From assembly GCA_900752905.1 (NCBI GenBank), contig CAADWX010000006.1:1-64000 (forward strand): a stretch of 64,000 nt of DNA, given 5' to 3'. A program made the position numbers and the translations under genes. Below, one piece after another: positions 52,604 through 62,147 of the stretch. The notes under the pieces were generated by a model. That model searched no databases, was not told the origin of the DNA, and was given only the letters and a program-made list of their open reading frames with translations. The stretch's first letter is position 1. Every line of letters begins with the position of its first letter. The DNA is from Bacilli bacterium. Its GTDB lineage: Bacteria; Bacillota_I; Bacilli_A; RF39; UBA660.

Positions 52604-55600
52604 AATTTTCTAAATTGAGTTTGAGCACATTCAAGACTTTCGAATTCAATGCACTTATTATCTGAATTATTAAATATGAAACGAATTACAAAATAATTAC
52701 CATATACTCTACGAAGTTTATCACTTACTGTATTAGGATGTTCTTTAATAGCATTACGGAAATAATTAAAGTTATATTGAGTAAGTTCATACCACGGTTT
52801 TTTATACTTATTAAATTCATTAAGTTTATCAATATTAATATCTATATCATCAGTATCATTATCTTCATTAAATATACGAAGTATATCTCCAGCATAAGGA
52901 TGTTCTCTTAAATCAACAGGATTATTAATATTATCACTATAAATAGGAATATATATCTTACGTACTTTATATTTAATAAATTCAAGAAATTTAATAAGTT
53001 CATAAGATTCATTAACTATAATATCAATATAACTATTATGAACTAATATAGGCTCATCACCAACTTCTTGTTTAGATACTAAATATAGACTTCTACTATC
53101 ATCGCCCATGTGAGTATTAAATCTACCATAATTATATTCATGAGTAAATACATGAAGAGGACAGTTAAGTCTATCATCATTATGTTCAGTTTGAAAATAA
53201 CATTTAGTTTTAGTAGACCAAGCATTATTAAAATAATAATCATGTAAACTAATAAAACTACCTATTTTATAATTAAAACTAATAACTTCATTATGTGATT
53301 CTATAATAGATTCTTTAGTATTAGGATTAATATTATCATAAGTATAATCAAATTTAATTAGAATACGATTATTAAATTTATCATGAGCAAATCTAACTTT
53401 ATTAGGATGATATTTATCTAGCCATAATTTAATATCTTCATCCATTATTTTAAGTTGACCATCATCAAATTGATAAAGTTTATGAAAATCATCGTTATAA
53501 AAAATATAACCAAATTCTCCGACTATATATGCTAAATCATCTTGCAGTCCACCATAACCTTTATCACTAGTAAAGACTTCTTTATAATCAACTTCAAAAG
53601 CATCAGGTTGATATAATTGAACATTTTCATCTCTAGTTTTAAGTGCAGCACTTATATCAAACATAAACATACTATGTTGAGTATGAACTAAAAGATAATA
53701 TCCAATTCCAACTAAATTAGTTATACTTCCTTTATTTTCAGTAATATTTTTATAACCTTCAATAGGAAATATTCGCCAAGCGTTAACTTCACTTTCATCT
53801 TGAATAACATTACTACGTCTTATAGTTTTATCAAAACGAGTAATATTAATAATATCATTACGATATTGAGTTAACAATTTAGGAACATATTGGTCAACAT
53901 TTCCAATAGGGTCTTTAAATAAATCAACACTATTCTTAGGTTCTACAAATGTACCAAAAGCAACACTTTTTTTATCAGTTTCTTCTTTAATACTAAAAGC
54001 TATCTTACTAGGTTCATTATTAAAACGTTTACTTTCAAAGAATTTATCACTATATAAAGGAAACTGAATATAAACATTGAATGGGATATCAAACCAACAT
54101 GGTTCATCACCACTATAATAATATTGATTATTAGTAGGAGTATATAATTTATAATTGCCTTCGTTCATTATAACTCCATTATCATTATAAATAAGAACAC
54201 CATCATAAGTCATTCTACCATTATATCCATGTTCAATAGAATAAGTTCCACCATTATAGCAAACGTCATTAAGTCTTACAAGTTCTTTTTCTTTACTAGT
54301 ATAAATATTTTTAGTACAATTAAGAATTGTTGCAAGAAACATAGTTTCAGCGTCAAGTAGCAATTCCTTATAGTCATCCATTTCAAGGGCAGTTCCTTTT
54401 CCAGCTCTACTATCAGTAACACTATCAGCAACTACTAATTTATAATTATTAATAGGTTTATATTCATTTCTACTAATTACACCTATAACTGGCATATTAT
54501 AACTATAAGGATAAGTAGTATTAACTACCATATCAACTACATCATGTTTTTCTTTATAAGGTTCAAATTTACATTTACCATCAATACGAATAATATTAAA
54601 ATCATATTTAATACTATCATCAATATCAAATCGACCACTATATAGATAACATTTATCACTAGTAAAATTATTAGCTACAAAACCCGGTTTTGTACCCCAA
54701 CTACCATCTTGCCAAGTAACATTACTAGCTATATTACAATAATCTTTTCTAGTTAATAATCCAGTATATCTAGTAATAGGTTCAACTTTTTCATAACTAA
54801 TAAACCATCCAACATAACCTAATTCTTTAATTTGATTCCATAAAATAGTATCAATATTAGCACGAATATAAAACTTATTAAAAGTATTATTCATATTATA
54901 TATAAAATCTCTAGTATGTTCATCACCAACAACTTCAGAATCAAATATTAAATCAGGTATTCTAAATAGTTCATCGCCATTAATATTTTCGTAATAACCA
55001 AATTTAGCTTCATTATCAACACCAATAGCACCTATTACTTGATTACTACAAGGAGTATAACTACCACTATTTATAACTTGATAAACATATAAATCATTAT
55101 ATTTATCTTTATCTTGATAATCAATAAAATAATTAGATATAAGAGTATATAGTTCATCTTTATTAGTAGCTTCAAGTTCACCAGAACTATTAAGTAATAT
55201 ATTAGTAGTAGGATTATTTATTGGTTCAGCAGTATAAACTATAATTTTTTGATTAGCAATATATCTTTTAACATTAGAACTAATACTAGATATTGGAATA
55301 TCTCCACTAATAACAGCCCAATATGGAATATTACCATCACCTTGATTATTCCAATTAAAAGTAATTATAGTACAATGAGAACCATCATTAACAATATTAT
55401 TTATATACTTATCTTTATTTGACAATTTATATCCTCTACTAGCATCACCATATTTATCAACAAAATGAATAAAAAAGTTATATACTTCTCCAGGAATAAG
55501 AGTATCATTCTTTTTACGTTCATTAAAATCATAACTAGGTTCAATAGTAGAATGAGTAATTCTCATTTTACAATTATCAATATCAAATATAGTATCTCCA

Positions 55601-57111
55601 AATAATACTTGTCCACTAGTAAATACAGCATCTTCTGTAAATCCAGTTCCATTATAAACATAACAAGCTATTTTAACTGTACTAGGTAAAGTATAAACAG
55701 ATTGATTATTTTCATATTTATAACTTGTAGGAATAATAAAACAATGACAAGCAAGATATTCTTTAAGATTATTACTACCTCTACTACCTACTTTTATTTT
55801 AGCATTATAATTAATCTTTAAATATTCATGTGCTGCAATACCTTGTATAACTGTATCATTAAATAAAGTTCTAAAAGTACGAAAAGGATATTGATTATTA
55901 TTGAATACTTTATTAATATCTTTAATTTGCCAATCAGCAGTACCAGTAATTTGAAGGCTAGCCATTTTAAAATATGGACCTTTTTCACTAACTGCATTAA
56001 CAGTGGTATAATCATTATAATAAGCATTAACAGCTTTATTACGAAGTTTTATAGTAATATCTTTAACAGCCTCTTCTAATGTTTTACCATTACTTAAAGT
56101 TCTGTCATCGTTATCAGTTTTTTCATTATAATTAGCAATATATATTCTATTCTTATAATTAATGATATTACCAACATTATAATAATTATAATAGTCAGTA
56201 GTTAAATCAGCAACATTATATTCAACAAGAACATCTCTACTAAATTTAAAAATATTATTATTTAAATCATCTGTTCTAAACGCTTGAGTACTATCTTTTT
56301 TACATACAATAAAACCAAGTTGATAAAGACCAGAACGACCTCCACTAATATTTATTTCAAAAGTTTGATTACATATATCTTTAGAATCACTAAATGAATC
56401 GGTATTACCATAACAATAACCGTTTGATTCATCTTTCGGTTCATAAACATTAGTTTTTCTAAAACAAACTTTATTAATAACTTGTGGAATTATAACATCA
56501 TTAAAAATAGGAAATCCAATACTATACCATTTAGTATAATTAGTTTTATCTATCTTATATCTAATAAATATAAAATAAAATCCTTTATAAGCTCCACCAC
56601 TAACATAATTTAAACCACTAATAGTAGGTAAAGTTATTTGTGGAATAACAGACATTTCAGAATCAGGACGGTCAGAATCTAAATCAATATTAATAGTTTT
56701 AAGAGGAACATCAATAGAAGTATTACTTTCAGCAATAGCTATAATAAGATGATTTTTAACATTATAAGTATATGTTCCTTTAATCTTTCCACCATTATAC
56801 TTCCAATTACTATTTACTCTATAACAATTATCAGATTGTTCATTATATCTATAAATATAAGACTCATTAGAATCAGTATTAACAATAAATAAAATAAGTT
56901 CAGTACTAGTTGGAATAACACCAACTATTTTAAAATTATTAATATCATCTTCATGAATAGAATTGGCAATTGCTTTACAATCTTCAAGTCCTTCTTCATT
57001 AACAATCATCCTATCATCATTACTTACTTTAACGTTCTTAGCAGCAACTAATGAATAAGGTACACAATCACCTGGATGTTTATTAAGACTAAGTTTCTTT
57101 TGTATATTCAT
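52600..57111 (-). CDS. Tail stabilisation-like protein (1503 aa)
   Basis: The protein opens MNIQKKLSLNKHPGDCVPYSLVAAKNVKVS and then shows repeated beta-strand hairpins (ELILFIVNTDSNESYIYRYN), as in propeller-rich tail-needle/stabilisation proteins of P22-like tails. Near 1200 SVFMFDIS and VDYKEVFTSDKGYGGLQDDLAYI continue the pattern. Size, position next to the connector genes and crAss-like synteny support a tail-hub or tail-stabilising role; no enzymatic motif is seen. Confidence 0.65.
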   Translation of the reverse strand: MNIQKKLSLNKHPGDCVPYSLVAAKNVKVSNDDRMIVNEEGLEDCKAIANSIHEDDINNFKIVGVIPTSTELILFIVNTDSNESYIYRYNEQSDNCYRVNSNWKYNGGKIKGTYTYNVKNHLIIAIAESNTSIDVPLKTINIDLDSDRPDSEMSVIPQITLPTISGLNYVSGGAYKGFYFIFIRYKIDKTNYTKWYSIGFPIFNDVIIPQVINKVCFRKTNVYEPKDESNGYCYGNTDSFSDSKDICNQTFEINISGGRSGLYQLGFIVCKKDSTQAFRTDDLNNNIFKFSRDVLVEYNVADLTTDYYNYYNVGNIINYKNRIYIANYNEKTDNDDRTLSNGKTLEEAVKDITIKLRNKAVNAYYNDYTTVNAVSEKGPYFKMASLQITGTADWQIKDINKVFNNNQYPFRTFRTLFNDTVIQGIAAHEYLKINYNAKIKVGSRGSNNLKEYLACHCFIIPTSYKYENNQSVYTLPSTVKIACYVYNGTGFTEDAVFTSGQVLFGDTIFDIDNCKMRITHSTIEPSYDFNERKKNDTLIPGEVYNFFIHFVDKYGDASRGYKLSNKDKYINNIVNDGSHCTIITFNWNNQGDGNIPYWAVISGDIPISSISSNVKRYIANQKIIVYTAEPINNPTTNILLNSSGELEATNKDELYTLISNYFIDYQDKDKYNDLYVYQVINSGSYTPCSNQVIGAIGVDNEAKFGYYENINGDELFRIPDLIFDSEVVGDEHTRDFIYNMNNTFNKFYIRANIDTILWNQIKELGYVGWFISYEKVEPITRYTGLLTRKDYCNIASNVTWQDGSWGTKPGFVANNFTSDKCYLYSGRFDIDDSIKYDFNIIRIDGKCKFEPYKEKHDVVDMVVNTTYPYSYNMPVIGVISRNEYKPINNYKLVVADSVTDSRAGKGTALEMDDYKELLLDAETMFLATILNCTKNIYTSKEKELVRLNDVCYNGGTYSIEHGYNGRMTYDGVLIYNDNGVIMNEGNYKLYTPTNNQYYYSGDEPCWFDIPFNVYIQFPLYSDKFFESKRFNNEPSKIAFSIKEETDKKSVAFGTFVEPKNSVDLFKDPIGNVDQYVPKLLTQYRNDIINITRFDKTIRRSNVIQDESEVNAWRIFPIEGYKNITENKGSITNLVGIGYYLLVHTQHSMFMFDISAALKTRDENVQLYQPDAFEVDYKEVFTSDKGYGGLQDDLAYIVGEFGYIFYNDDFHKLYQFDDGQLKIMDEDIKLWLDKYHPNKVRFAHDKFNNRILIKFDYTYDNINPNTKESIIESHNEVISFNYKIGSFISLHDYYFNNAWSTKTKCYFQTEHNDDRLNCPLHVFTHEYNYGRFNTHMGDDSRSLYLVSKQEVGDEPILVHNSYIDIIVNESYELIKFLEFIKYKVRKIYIPIYSDNINNPVDLREHPYAGDILRIFNEDNDTDDIDINIDKLNEFNKYKKPWYELTQYNFNYFRNAIKEHPNTVSDKLRRVYGNYFVIRFIFNNSDNKCIEFESLECAQTQFRKL

Positions 57112-57113
57112 AA

Positions 57114-58010
57114 TTATTTAGGAAAAGTAAAGTTATAAAAGAACTCATTCCAACCACTATCGTCATCGCTTTGTTCATCTAATAGAATACTAGTCTTAAT
57201 ATCTTTCTTCATACTTTCCCATAGATAGAAAGGATTAGTTCCATATTGACTAGCAGAAAGATTAAACACAGGATGTTTATATCCTCTCATAAGCATACGA
57301 GCCATACAATAATAAGTAAGACCTTGAATTAATTTACCGTTAGCAGGTATAACAGGAATCTCACAATGATAGTTATCACTATATTGAGTTTCAACATCTT
57401 TATAAACAACTGTTATACAAGTATCATTAAAATTAAGTTCAATAGTATTACCTCCAATAAGAATATAATTATGATTTGACTTATCATATCCTCCACGGGG
57501 GGTCTGACAATGAGAATGAACTTCATGCTGACATCTTGGGCATTCAGTATTATTATGAACTGTATAAACAACAGGATTACATCCTACTTTGCCAGTATCA
57601 ATAACTTCTCTAGTTCTAGAACCATTAGGACAACAATCATCGGGCATACCAAGATAGTCTTTATTAGTAGCACGCTCCGGACTTTCGTCCTCCGCTTGAC
57701 CCCCCGTAGAGGATGGAGCAGATTCAGTATCACTACATCTATATTTACTACTATCAGCTCTAGGTACTTCACAACCATTACTATCATATACTTTAAGACC
57801 GTCATCAATAAGACAACATTTACTTTTAGCTATCTTATTAATGACGGTTAGTTTCATTTTCTTATCAACTTTACGAAGAACTTTAAGTTCATTCATAGCA
57901 TCAACACACCAAGCAGGAACTCTAGGAATCCAATCACTTCCATCAGGATTAAAATCATTATCGAGTTTACCAATTATATGTTCTATCGTAATCGTTTTAT
58001 TATTTGCCAT
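57114..58010 (-). CDS. Structural protein, crAss-like tail/connector module (298 aa)
   Basis: Start chosen at ATG 58010 (MANNKTITIEHIIGK), which avoids overlapping the upstream gene; a longer frame runs to 58130. Many cysteines occur (CCLID, CCPNGS, CPRCQHEVHSHC), so a zinc site is plausible. Copies 21 and 22 of the dispersed repeat are translated as QTPRGGY and APSSTGG-QAEDESPERA. Position between tail stabilisation-like and connector genes implies a tail role; no family is firmly recognised. Confidence 0.65.
   Translation of the reverse strand: MANNKTITIEHIIGKLDNDFNPDGSDWIPRVPAWCVDAMNELKVLRKVDKKMKLTVINKIAKSKCCLIDDGLKVYDSNGCEVPRADSSKYRCSDTESAPSSTGGQAEDESPERATNKDYLGMPDDCCPNGSRTREVIDTGKVGCNPVVYTVHNNTECPRCQHEVHSHCQTPRGGYDKSNHNYILIGGNTIELNFNDTCITVVYKDVETQYSDNYHCEIPVIPANGKLIQGLTYYCMARMLMRGYKHPVFNLSASQYGTNPFYLWESMKKDIKTSILLDEQSDDDSGWNEFFYNFTFPK
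57489..57503 (+). repeat. Dispersed repeat, copy 21 (in 298-aa gene)
   Basis: TCCTCCACGGGGGGT; read on the gene strand as QTPRGGY. Forms an inverted pair with copy 22, 195 bp away. Confidence 0.75.
57670..57717 (-). repeat. Dispersed 19-bp repeat, copy 22, with GC-rich tail
   Basis: ACCCCCCGTAGAGGATGGA at 57699-57717, read as APSSTGG; the GC-rich sequence next to it (CACGCTCCGGACTTTCGTCC) is translated as part of EDESPERA. Confidence 0.85.
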
Positions 58011-58014
58011 AATA

Positions 58015-58977
58015 TTAGTTTTTATATCTAGTTTTATTACCATTGTTATGTGCTCCACGTTCATACTTTTGTTGATTAACATTTCTAATATATTTAAATG
58101 GAGCATTAGGTTCTCTCTCAAGATAAACAAGAAGTTTACTTCTTAATCCTAATTTAAGATTAAAGATATCATCAATTGTTTTACATTCAGAATTAAGTTG
58201 TTTAGCATCTTTACCTCTAAGTTCTGCATTAATATAATTAGCATACTTAAATTTAATAGCACTATAACTATGAGTTCCATTATTAATAAGTTGTATTTCA
58301 TAAAACTCTTTATTAGTTTTATAAACTACATAAGGAATACCATCATACTTAAGTCCACGAATTTTATATATTTCTGCTTCTTCTTTATCATAAGGTTTAA
58401 GACCTGCATTAATAATTTCTTGTTTCTTAAGTCTAGTAGCGTTCCAATCAACATAAGTATCTCTAGGTTTATCTCTATATCTCCAGAAATTAATAACTAA
58501 ATCACCAATCTCATATTTAAAATGATAAGCATAGCCTTCAAGAACACATTTATGAACACCATAACTATAATACCTATGAATGTACTTTTTATAATCAGAA
58601 AGACTTAATTCAGAACGTCTTGTAGCGAGTTTAAGAGCAACAATATAATCATTTGCTTTTTTAGCTAAATTACAATAACGCAAAAGTTGGAGAAGAACAA
58701 TACGTCTTTCTCCAACTGTATAACTAAGTCGATTATTAATTAATTGCTCTAACTTATTAATTAATTCAACATTATCATTAAGAAATTGAAACCCATATTC
58801 ATTAAGATTAATTTTTAAATCATCTTTAATAACTTGATTTTTACTTTTAATATAAGCACGACAATCAGCTTTCATCTTATTTATAACTTCAAGTTCTTTA
58901 TTATATTTTGCCATATCGTCATTAGAAGTTTCAATAAACTTTTTATAATAATGACTAATATCTATATCTTTAATCAT
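58015..58977 (-). CDS. Structural protein, crAss-like tail/connector module (320 aa)
   Basis: No specific family is named with confidence. The N-terminal 60 residues are helical and Lys-rich; the rest is mixed with many aromatic residues (YAYHFKYEIGDLVINFWRYRDK, YDGIPYVVYKTNKEFYEIQL). It lies between the P22-gp4-like gene and the 298-aa gene with gaps of only a few bases, so it is one operon with the tail genes. Likely a ring or tail-tube component by synteny. Confidence 0.65.
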   Translation of the reverse strand: MIKDIDISHYYKKFIETSNDDMAKYNKELEVINKMKADCRAYIKSKNQVIKDDLKINLNEYGFQFLNDNVELINKLEQLINNRLSYTVGERRIVLLQLLRYCNLAKKANDYIVALKLATRRSELSLSDYKKYIHRYYSYGVHKCVLEGYAYHFKYEIGDLVINFWRYRDKPRDTYVDWNATRLKKQEIINAGLKPYDKEEAEIYKIRGLKYDGIPYVVYKTNKEFYEIQLINNGTHSYSAIKFKYANYINAELRGKDAKQLNSECKTIDDIFNLKLGLRSKLLVYLEREPNAPFKYIRNVNQQKYERGAHNNGNKTRYKN

Positions 58978-58980
58978 AAT

Positions 58981-59685
58981 TTATCTAGTTACAAAATTAT
59001 CAATAGGAGTTTCATTTGTTTGACGAGGAACTTCAATAAGATTACGTTTAAATACAATCTCTTTAAGAGTTCCAATCATATCTTCAGGAATAAGAAATTC
59101 ATCATCATCGTATTTAGCTTCATCATCAATAGGGTCATAATTTACATCTTTAGCTTTTTCAACAGTTTCGGTAGGAACAAGATAAGGAATTTCAAATGGA
59201 GATTCAATAATAATAGAACCTATATTTTGAAACCAATCTTTATTATTACTAAAGAAATAAATATAACCATTAATATAATCATAAACAGGAAGATTACACA
59301 TACCTGCAAGATAATGATAAAACTTAGCACTAGCTTCTTTTGCAAATGGTATTTCTATCCCAGTATGTCCGGTAGTTCTAATTGATTGGAAAGGTAAGTT
59401 ATTAATAAGTCTAACTGGCTTTGGAACTTCTTGTTTAGTACGTTTAATCGCAGGAAGCCCAAGAGTTTGACTATTATATAAGTCACCATCAGGAACATTA
59501 ATAATAGAAACACGAATACGTTGTTGCAAACCTTTATCAACATATTTATGATTTTCATAACTTTTACGAATTAGTTCATTACGACCATGAAGAATAGCAT
59601 ATCGAAGATTACGTCTAAGAGGAATACTATTAGGATTGCCAACAGCATGAGCAAATTCACTAACTAATTGATTAAGACTAGCCAT
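58981..59685 (-). CDS. Head-tail connector/tail tubular-like protein (P22 gp4-like, 234 aa)
   Basis: The N-terminus (SLNQLVSEFAHAVGNPNSIPLRRNLRYAILHGRNELIRKSYEN) is a helical segment like the start of P22 gp4-type tail accessory proteins, which join the portal to the tail. Middle residues are beta-rich (QQRIRVSIINVPDGDL, SFKFYHYLAG-like AKFYHYLAGMCNLPVYDY). Family placement is by pattern and position; moderate confidence. Confidence 0.6.
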   Translation of the reverse strand: MASLNQLVSEFAHAVGNPNSIPLRRNLRYAILHGRNELIRKSYENHKYVDKGLQQRIRVSIINVPDGDLYNSQTLGLPAIKRTKQEVPKPVRLINNLPFQSIRTTGHTGIEIPFAKEASAKFYHYLAGMCNLPVYDYINGYIYFFSNNKDWFQNIGSIIIESPFEIPYLVPTETVEKAKDVNYDPIDDEAKYDDDEFLIPEDMIGTLKEIVFKRNLIEVPRQTNETPIDNFVTR

Positions 59686-59686
59686 G

Positions 59687-59968
59687 TTAAGATTGACTTG
59701 CGTTTTCTAATTGATGAACTCTTTGTTCAAGTTCATTAATCTTATTAGAATATGTTTCAACTTTAGTTTTAAGTTCATTAACTGTTTCAACTAATTCATT
59801 ATGTTTTTGCGTTATAACTTTAACATCTTGTTCAAGTTCAGTATTATTAGTATAATCAACAATAGAATTTAATAGTTTAATTAAAAGTTCTCTATCTTTA
59901 TTAGATATATCACTATTTAAGTAACATATAGTTCTAATAATATCATCTTTAAGTTTATCTTTAGTCAT
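59687..59968 (-). CDS. Small coiled-coil protein (93 aa)
   Basis: After about 45 residues of mixed helix, residues 45-93 form a heptad-like coiled coil (VETVNELKTKVETYSNKINELEQRVHQLEN). It lies between the connector gene and the fibre gene; it could be a fibre-attachment or assembly chaperone. Function unknown. Confidence 0.65.
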   Translation of the reverse strand: MTKDKLKDDIIRTICYLNSDISNKDRELLIKLLNSIVDYTNNTELEQDVKVITQKHNELVETVNELKTKVETYSNKINELEQRVHQLENASQS

Positions 59969-60010
59969 AATATATTATGTTTTAAGTTTATTATATTTAA
60001 TGCTATAATA

Positions 60011-60086
60011 AACTGTTGCAGGAGTATTATCGAGAAATGCAAAAACAGAAAACAAATTAATTAACCAACTACTCCTAGCAACAGTT
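60011..60086 (-). promoter_or_regulatory. Large hairpin directly downstream of the fibre gene
   Basis: AACTGTTGCAGGAGTA (60011-60026) pairs with TACTCCTAGCAACAGTT (60070-60086, one bulge). A separate 10-bp palindrome TCCACGTGGA (60086-60095) lies between it and the fibre stop codon. It may be a terminator, or it may be the inverted repeat that follows variable regions in diversity-generating retroelements. Confidence 0.6.
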
Positions 60087-60100
60087 CCACGTGGACTTAT

Positions 60101-60240
60101 TTAATCAAGTTTAACTGTGGTAAAGAAGCCGACACTAGCAGCAAAATCCGACCGAACCCAACTAGAATCAAAGCCACCAGAGCCAACCCCAGAACCGATA
60201 GTAGCGTCACCGCCAAGCCGAAGCACACGAACAGCTTTAT
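60101..60240 (-). other. Candidate DGR variable region (VR) in the fibre gene
   Basis: The GC-rich, adenine-poor 3' end of the fibre gene encodes about 46 residues rich in Gly, Ser, Val and Asp at likely ligand-contact positions and ends in the framework-like ASVGFFTTVKLD. It is followed by a 10-bp palindrome and a large hairpin. Confidence 0.5.
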
Positions 60241-61561
60241 CTGTATCTTGTCCATTATTACCTCTTATCCAATTATAGTCAGCTTTTTTATTAGTTCCAA
60301 CTTTATTAGGAATAAAATAAGGACCAAATCTAAAATCAAATTCAGTAATAAAATTATTACTATTAGCTTGGTCACCTATAAAATAACATTTATCTTGAAT
60401 ATTATCTTTTGTAATATCAGAATGATTAACACCTTTTTTAAGAAGATAAACACTATTATAATTTGTATCTTTATTAATAATAGCTACATCTCTAACAAAT
60501 GTACATATATCACCAAAGAAATTTAGAATACCACGATAAACAGCAGGATAAGTATTAAGATTACTTCCATCTGCATTATAATTTCCTAATGTATAAAAGT
60601 CACCATTAGTACTACCATTACCAATATTATGTTCAGCAGTCCAATAAGTTTGTACAATAGGATTATTGCCATTAAAAGCTGTCCATCTATCCCAAACTAA
60701 ATTTGTAACACCATCACCAAGACCACCTTGTTTAAATCCTTCACTAGTTAAATTAGTATTAAGCGCAGCTTGATTATCAAAATTAGCATATTCAATATAA
60801 CAAAGAGCTTGTATAGCACAATATTCAAGATAATCAATCATTGTAATCCAATCACCACGATTAGCACAAAATTCATTTGCTTTATCATAATTAATGCCAG
60901 TTCTAGGTCTACCTTGCAATTTAGCAGCAACAATAGAAGAATTTTTATCTCCTCCTAAATATCTAGTATCATCAGGTTTAATACAAGCACTAAATACTTC
61001 TTCTTTACCATCTTCTCTAGTTCTAGTCATAGTTCTAGTATGACTTATAATAAAAGGATGAACTCTAGTAAATGTTCCATCAATATTAAAATCACTTATC
61101 CAAAGTTGATATTTAGTACCAGTATCTTTAACACACATATAAAATTCTGGAACTCTTACCCCAACATCGCCATCACTTCCATCAAGAGGAGGAATAAGAC
61201 CATTTTCAAGAGGTTTAGCCCAACCCGTAGGATTAAGGAAATAATTGATTTTCTTTTCATTATAGACACAACCTTTAAGTCTATTTTGAATAGGAAGTTC
61301 TCTATGAAATTTAGCATTACCAATTCTAATTATATCATTATTATCTTTAGTCCATTCAATACCATAAGCAGCATTTTCAAAAGTAGGAATAAATGCAGTA
61401 GAACCCCAAGCAGGATTACCTTGTTCATTAATAATTAAGCTATCTCCTTTAGATACTCCATCTAAATTAGGTAAATGTTTAAGTCCTTCTGCAAGTTCAT
61501 TTAGTATATGCTTGTTAAATCTTAACAAGCCATTATACATTTCTACTAAATTAAAATTCAT
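60101..61561 (-). CDS. Tail fibre with C-type-lectin-like domain, probable diversified receptor binder (486 aa)
   Basis: The N-terminal 80 residues are an attachment region. Residues about 200-486 contain a C-type-lectin/FGE-like pattern (GINYDKANEFCANRGDWITM, DYLEYCAIQALCYIEYAN, then LRLGGDATIGSGVGSGGFDS and VGFFTTVKL), the fold diversified by DGRs. By hand count the last 140 coding bases have 68 G/C, against 37 in the preceding 140, and few sense-strand adenines. This fits an adenine-mutated variable region. No template repeat or reverse transcriptase is in the window. Confidence 0.75.
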   Translation of the reverse strand: MNFNLVEMYNGLLRFNKHILNELAEGLKHLPNLDGVSKGDSLIINEQGNPAWGSTAFIPTFENAAYGIEWTKDNNDIIRIGNAKFHRELPIQNRLKGCVYNEKKINYFLNPTGWAKPLENGLIPPLDGSDGDVGVRVPEFYMCVKDTGTKYQLWISDFNIDGTFTRVHPFIISHTRTMTRTREDGKEEVFSACIKPDDTRYLGGDKNSSIVAAKLQGRPRTGINYDKANEFCANRGDWITMIDYLEYCAIQALCYIEYANFDNQAALNTNLTSEGFKQGGLGDGVTNLVWDRWTAFNGNNPIVQTYWTAEHNIGNGSTNGDFYTLGNYNADGSNLNTYPAVYRGILNFFGDICTFVRDVAIINKDTNYNSVYLLKKGVNHSDITKDNIQDKCYFIGDQANSNNFITEFDFRFGPYFIPNKVGTNKKADYNWIRGNNGQDTDKAVRVLRLGGDATIGSGVGSGGFDSSWVRSDFAASVGFFTTVKLD

Positions 61562-61562
61562 A

Positions 61563-62066
61563 TTAAGCTTGTTCTAGAGCATCAACTCGACTATCAAGAG
61601 AATTAATATTATTAGTATTTTGATTAACTTTAGTTACAAGTCCTGAAAGAGCAGCAATTATAGCATCGTTCTTAGTATCATTACTAGCTTTCATATCATT
61701 AACGGCAGCAATTAAAGCATTAAACTTACCTTGTAATGCACTACTCATATTCTTTATATTTGTATCAATAGTAGTAAGTTTATTACTAATAGTAGCTAAA
61801 TCAGAATGAACTAAATCAAATTTTTTAGTAAGGAGAGTTTGAGTTTCATCTGATTCACTTTTATGTTGATTTTCAAACTCATCAAATTCAGCTTTAACCA
61901 TTTCATGTAATTCAGTAATCTTTTGACTAATCTCATCAAGATTAACTATAACATTATTTTCTCCAAGCTCATCATGTTCTTTATTACCAGAAATACTAAG
62001 TTTAAGATTATTAATAAGTTTATTAATAGCATCTAACTTATAATTAACTCTTTTATCATCTTCCAT
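61563..62066 (-). CDS. Coiled-coil fibre-associated protein (167 aa)
   Basis: Nearly the whole chain is predicted helical coiled coil with 7- and 11-residue periodicity (LDEISQKITELHEMVKAEFDE, then LATISNKLTTIDTNIKNM, then VNQNTNNINSLDSRVDALEQA). This is like trimeric tail-fibre stalks or fibre chaperones. Its stop lies 1 bp before the fibre gene, with which it probably forms one unit, driven by the promoter at 62089-62096. Confidence 0.75.
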   Translation of the reverse strand: MEDDKRVNYKLDAINKLINNLKLSISGNKEHDELGENNVIVNLDEISQKITELHEMVKAEFDEFENQHKSESDETQTLLTKKFDLVHSDLATISNKLTTIDTNIKNMSSALQGKFNALIAAVNDMKASNDTKNDAIIAALSGLVTKVNQNTNNINSLDSRVDALEQA

Positions 62067-62088
62067 ATCTTTAGAATTTAGTTTGTTA

Positions 62089-62117
62089 CAAATATAAATT
62101 ATATTATTAATAACAAG
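62089..62117 (-). promoter_or_regulatory. Late-strand promoter TATATTTG before the coiled-coil gene
   Basis: On the minus strand TATATTTG (62089-62096) lies 22 bp before the ATG at 62066; CTTG (62114-62117), close to the -33 TTTG, is 17 bp upstream. It would drive the fibre genes. Confidence 0.6.
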
Positions 62118-62147
62118 TAGTTTAACAATATTATTAACATTTTTTAA

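Noticed and set aside
60011..60086. Hairpin downstream of the fibre gene as proof of a DGR
   Set aside because: The loop is long compared with known DGR hairpins and could be a plain terminator; kept only as supporting evidence.
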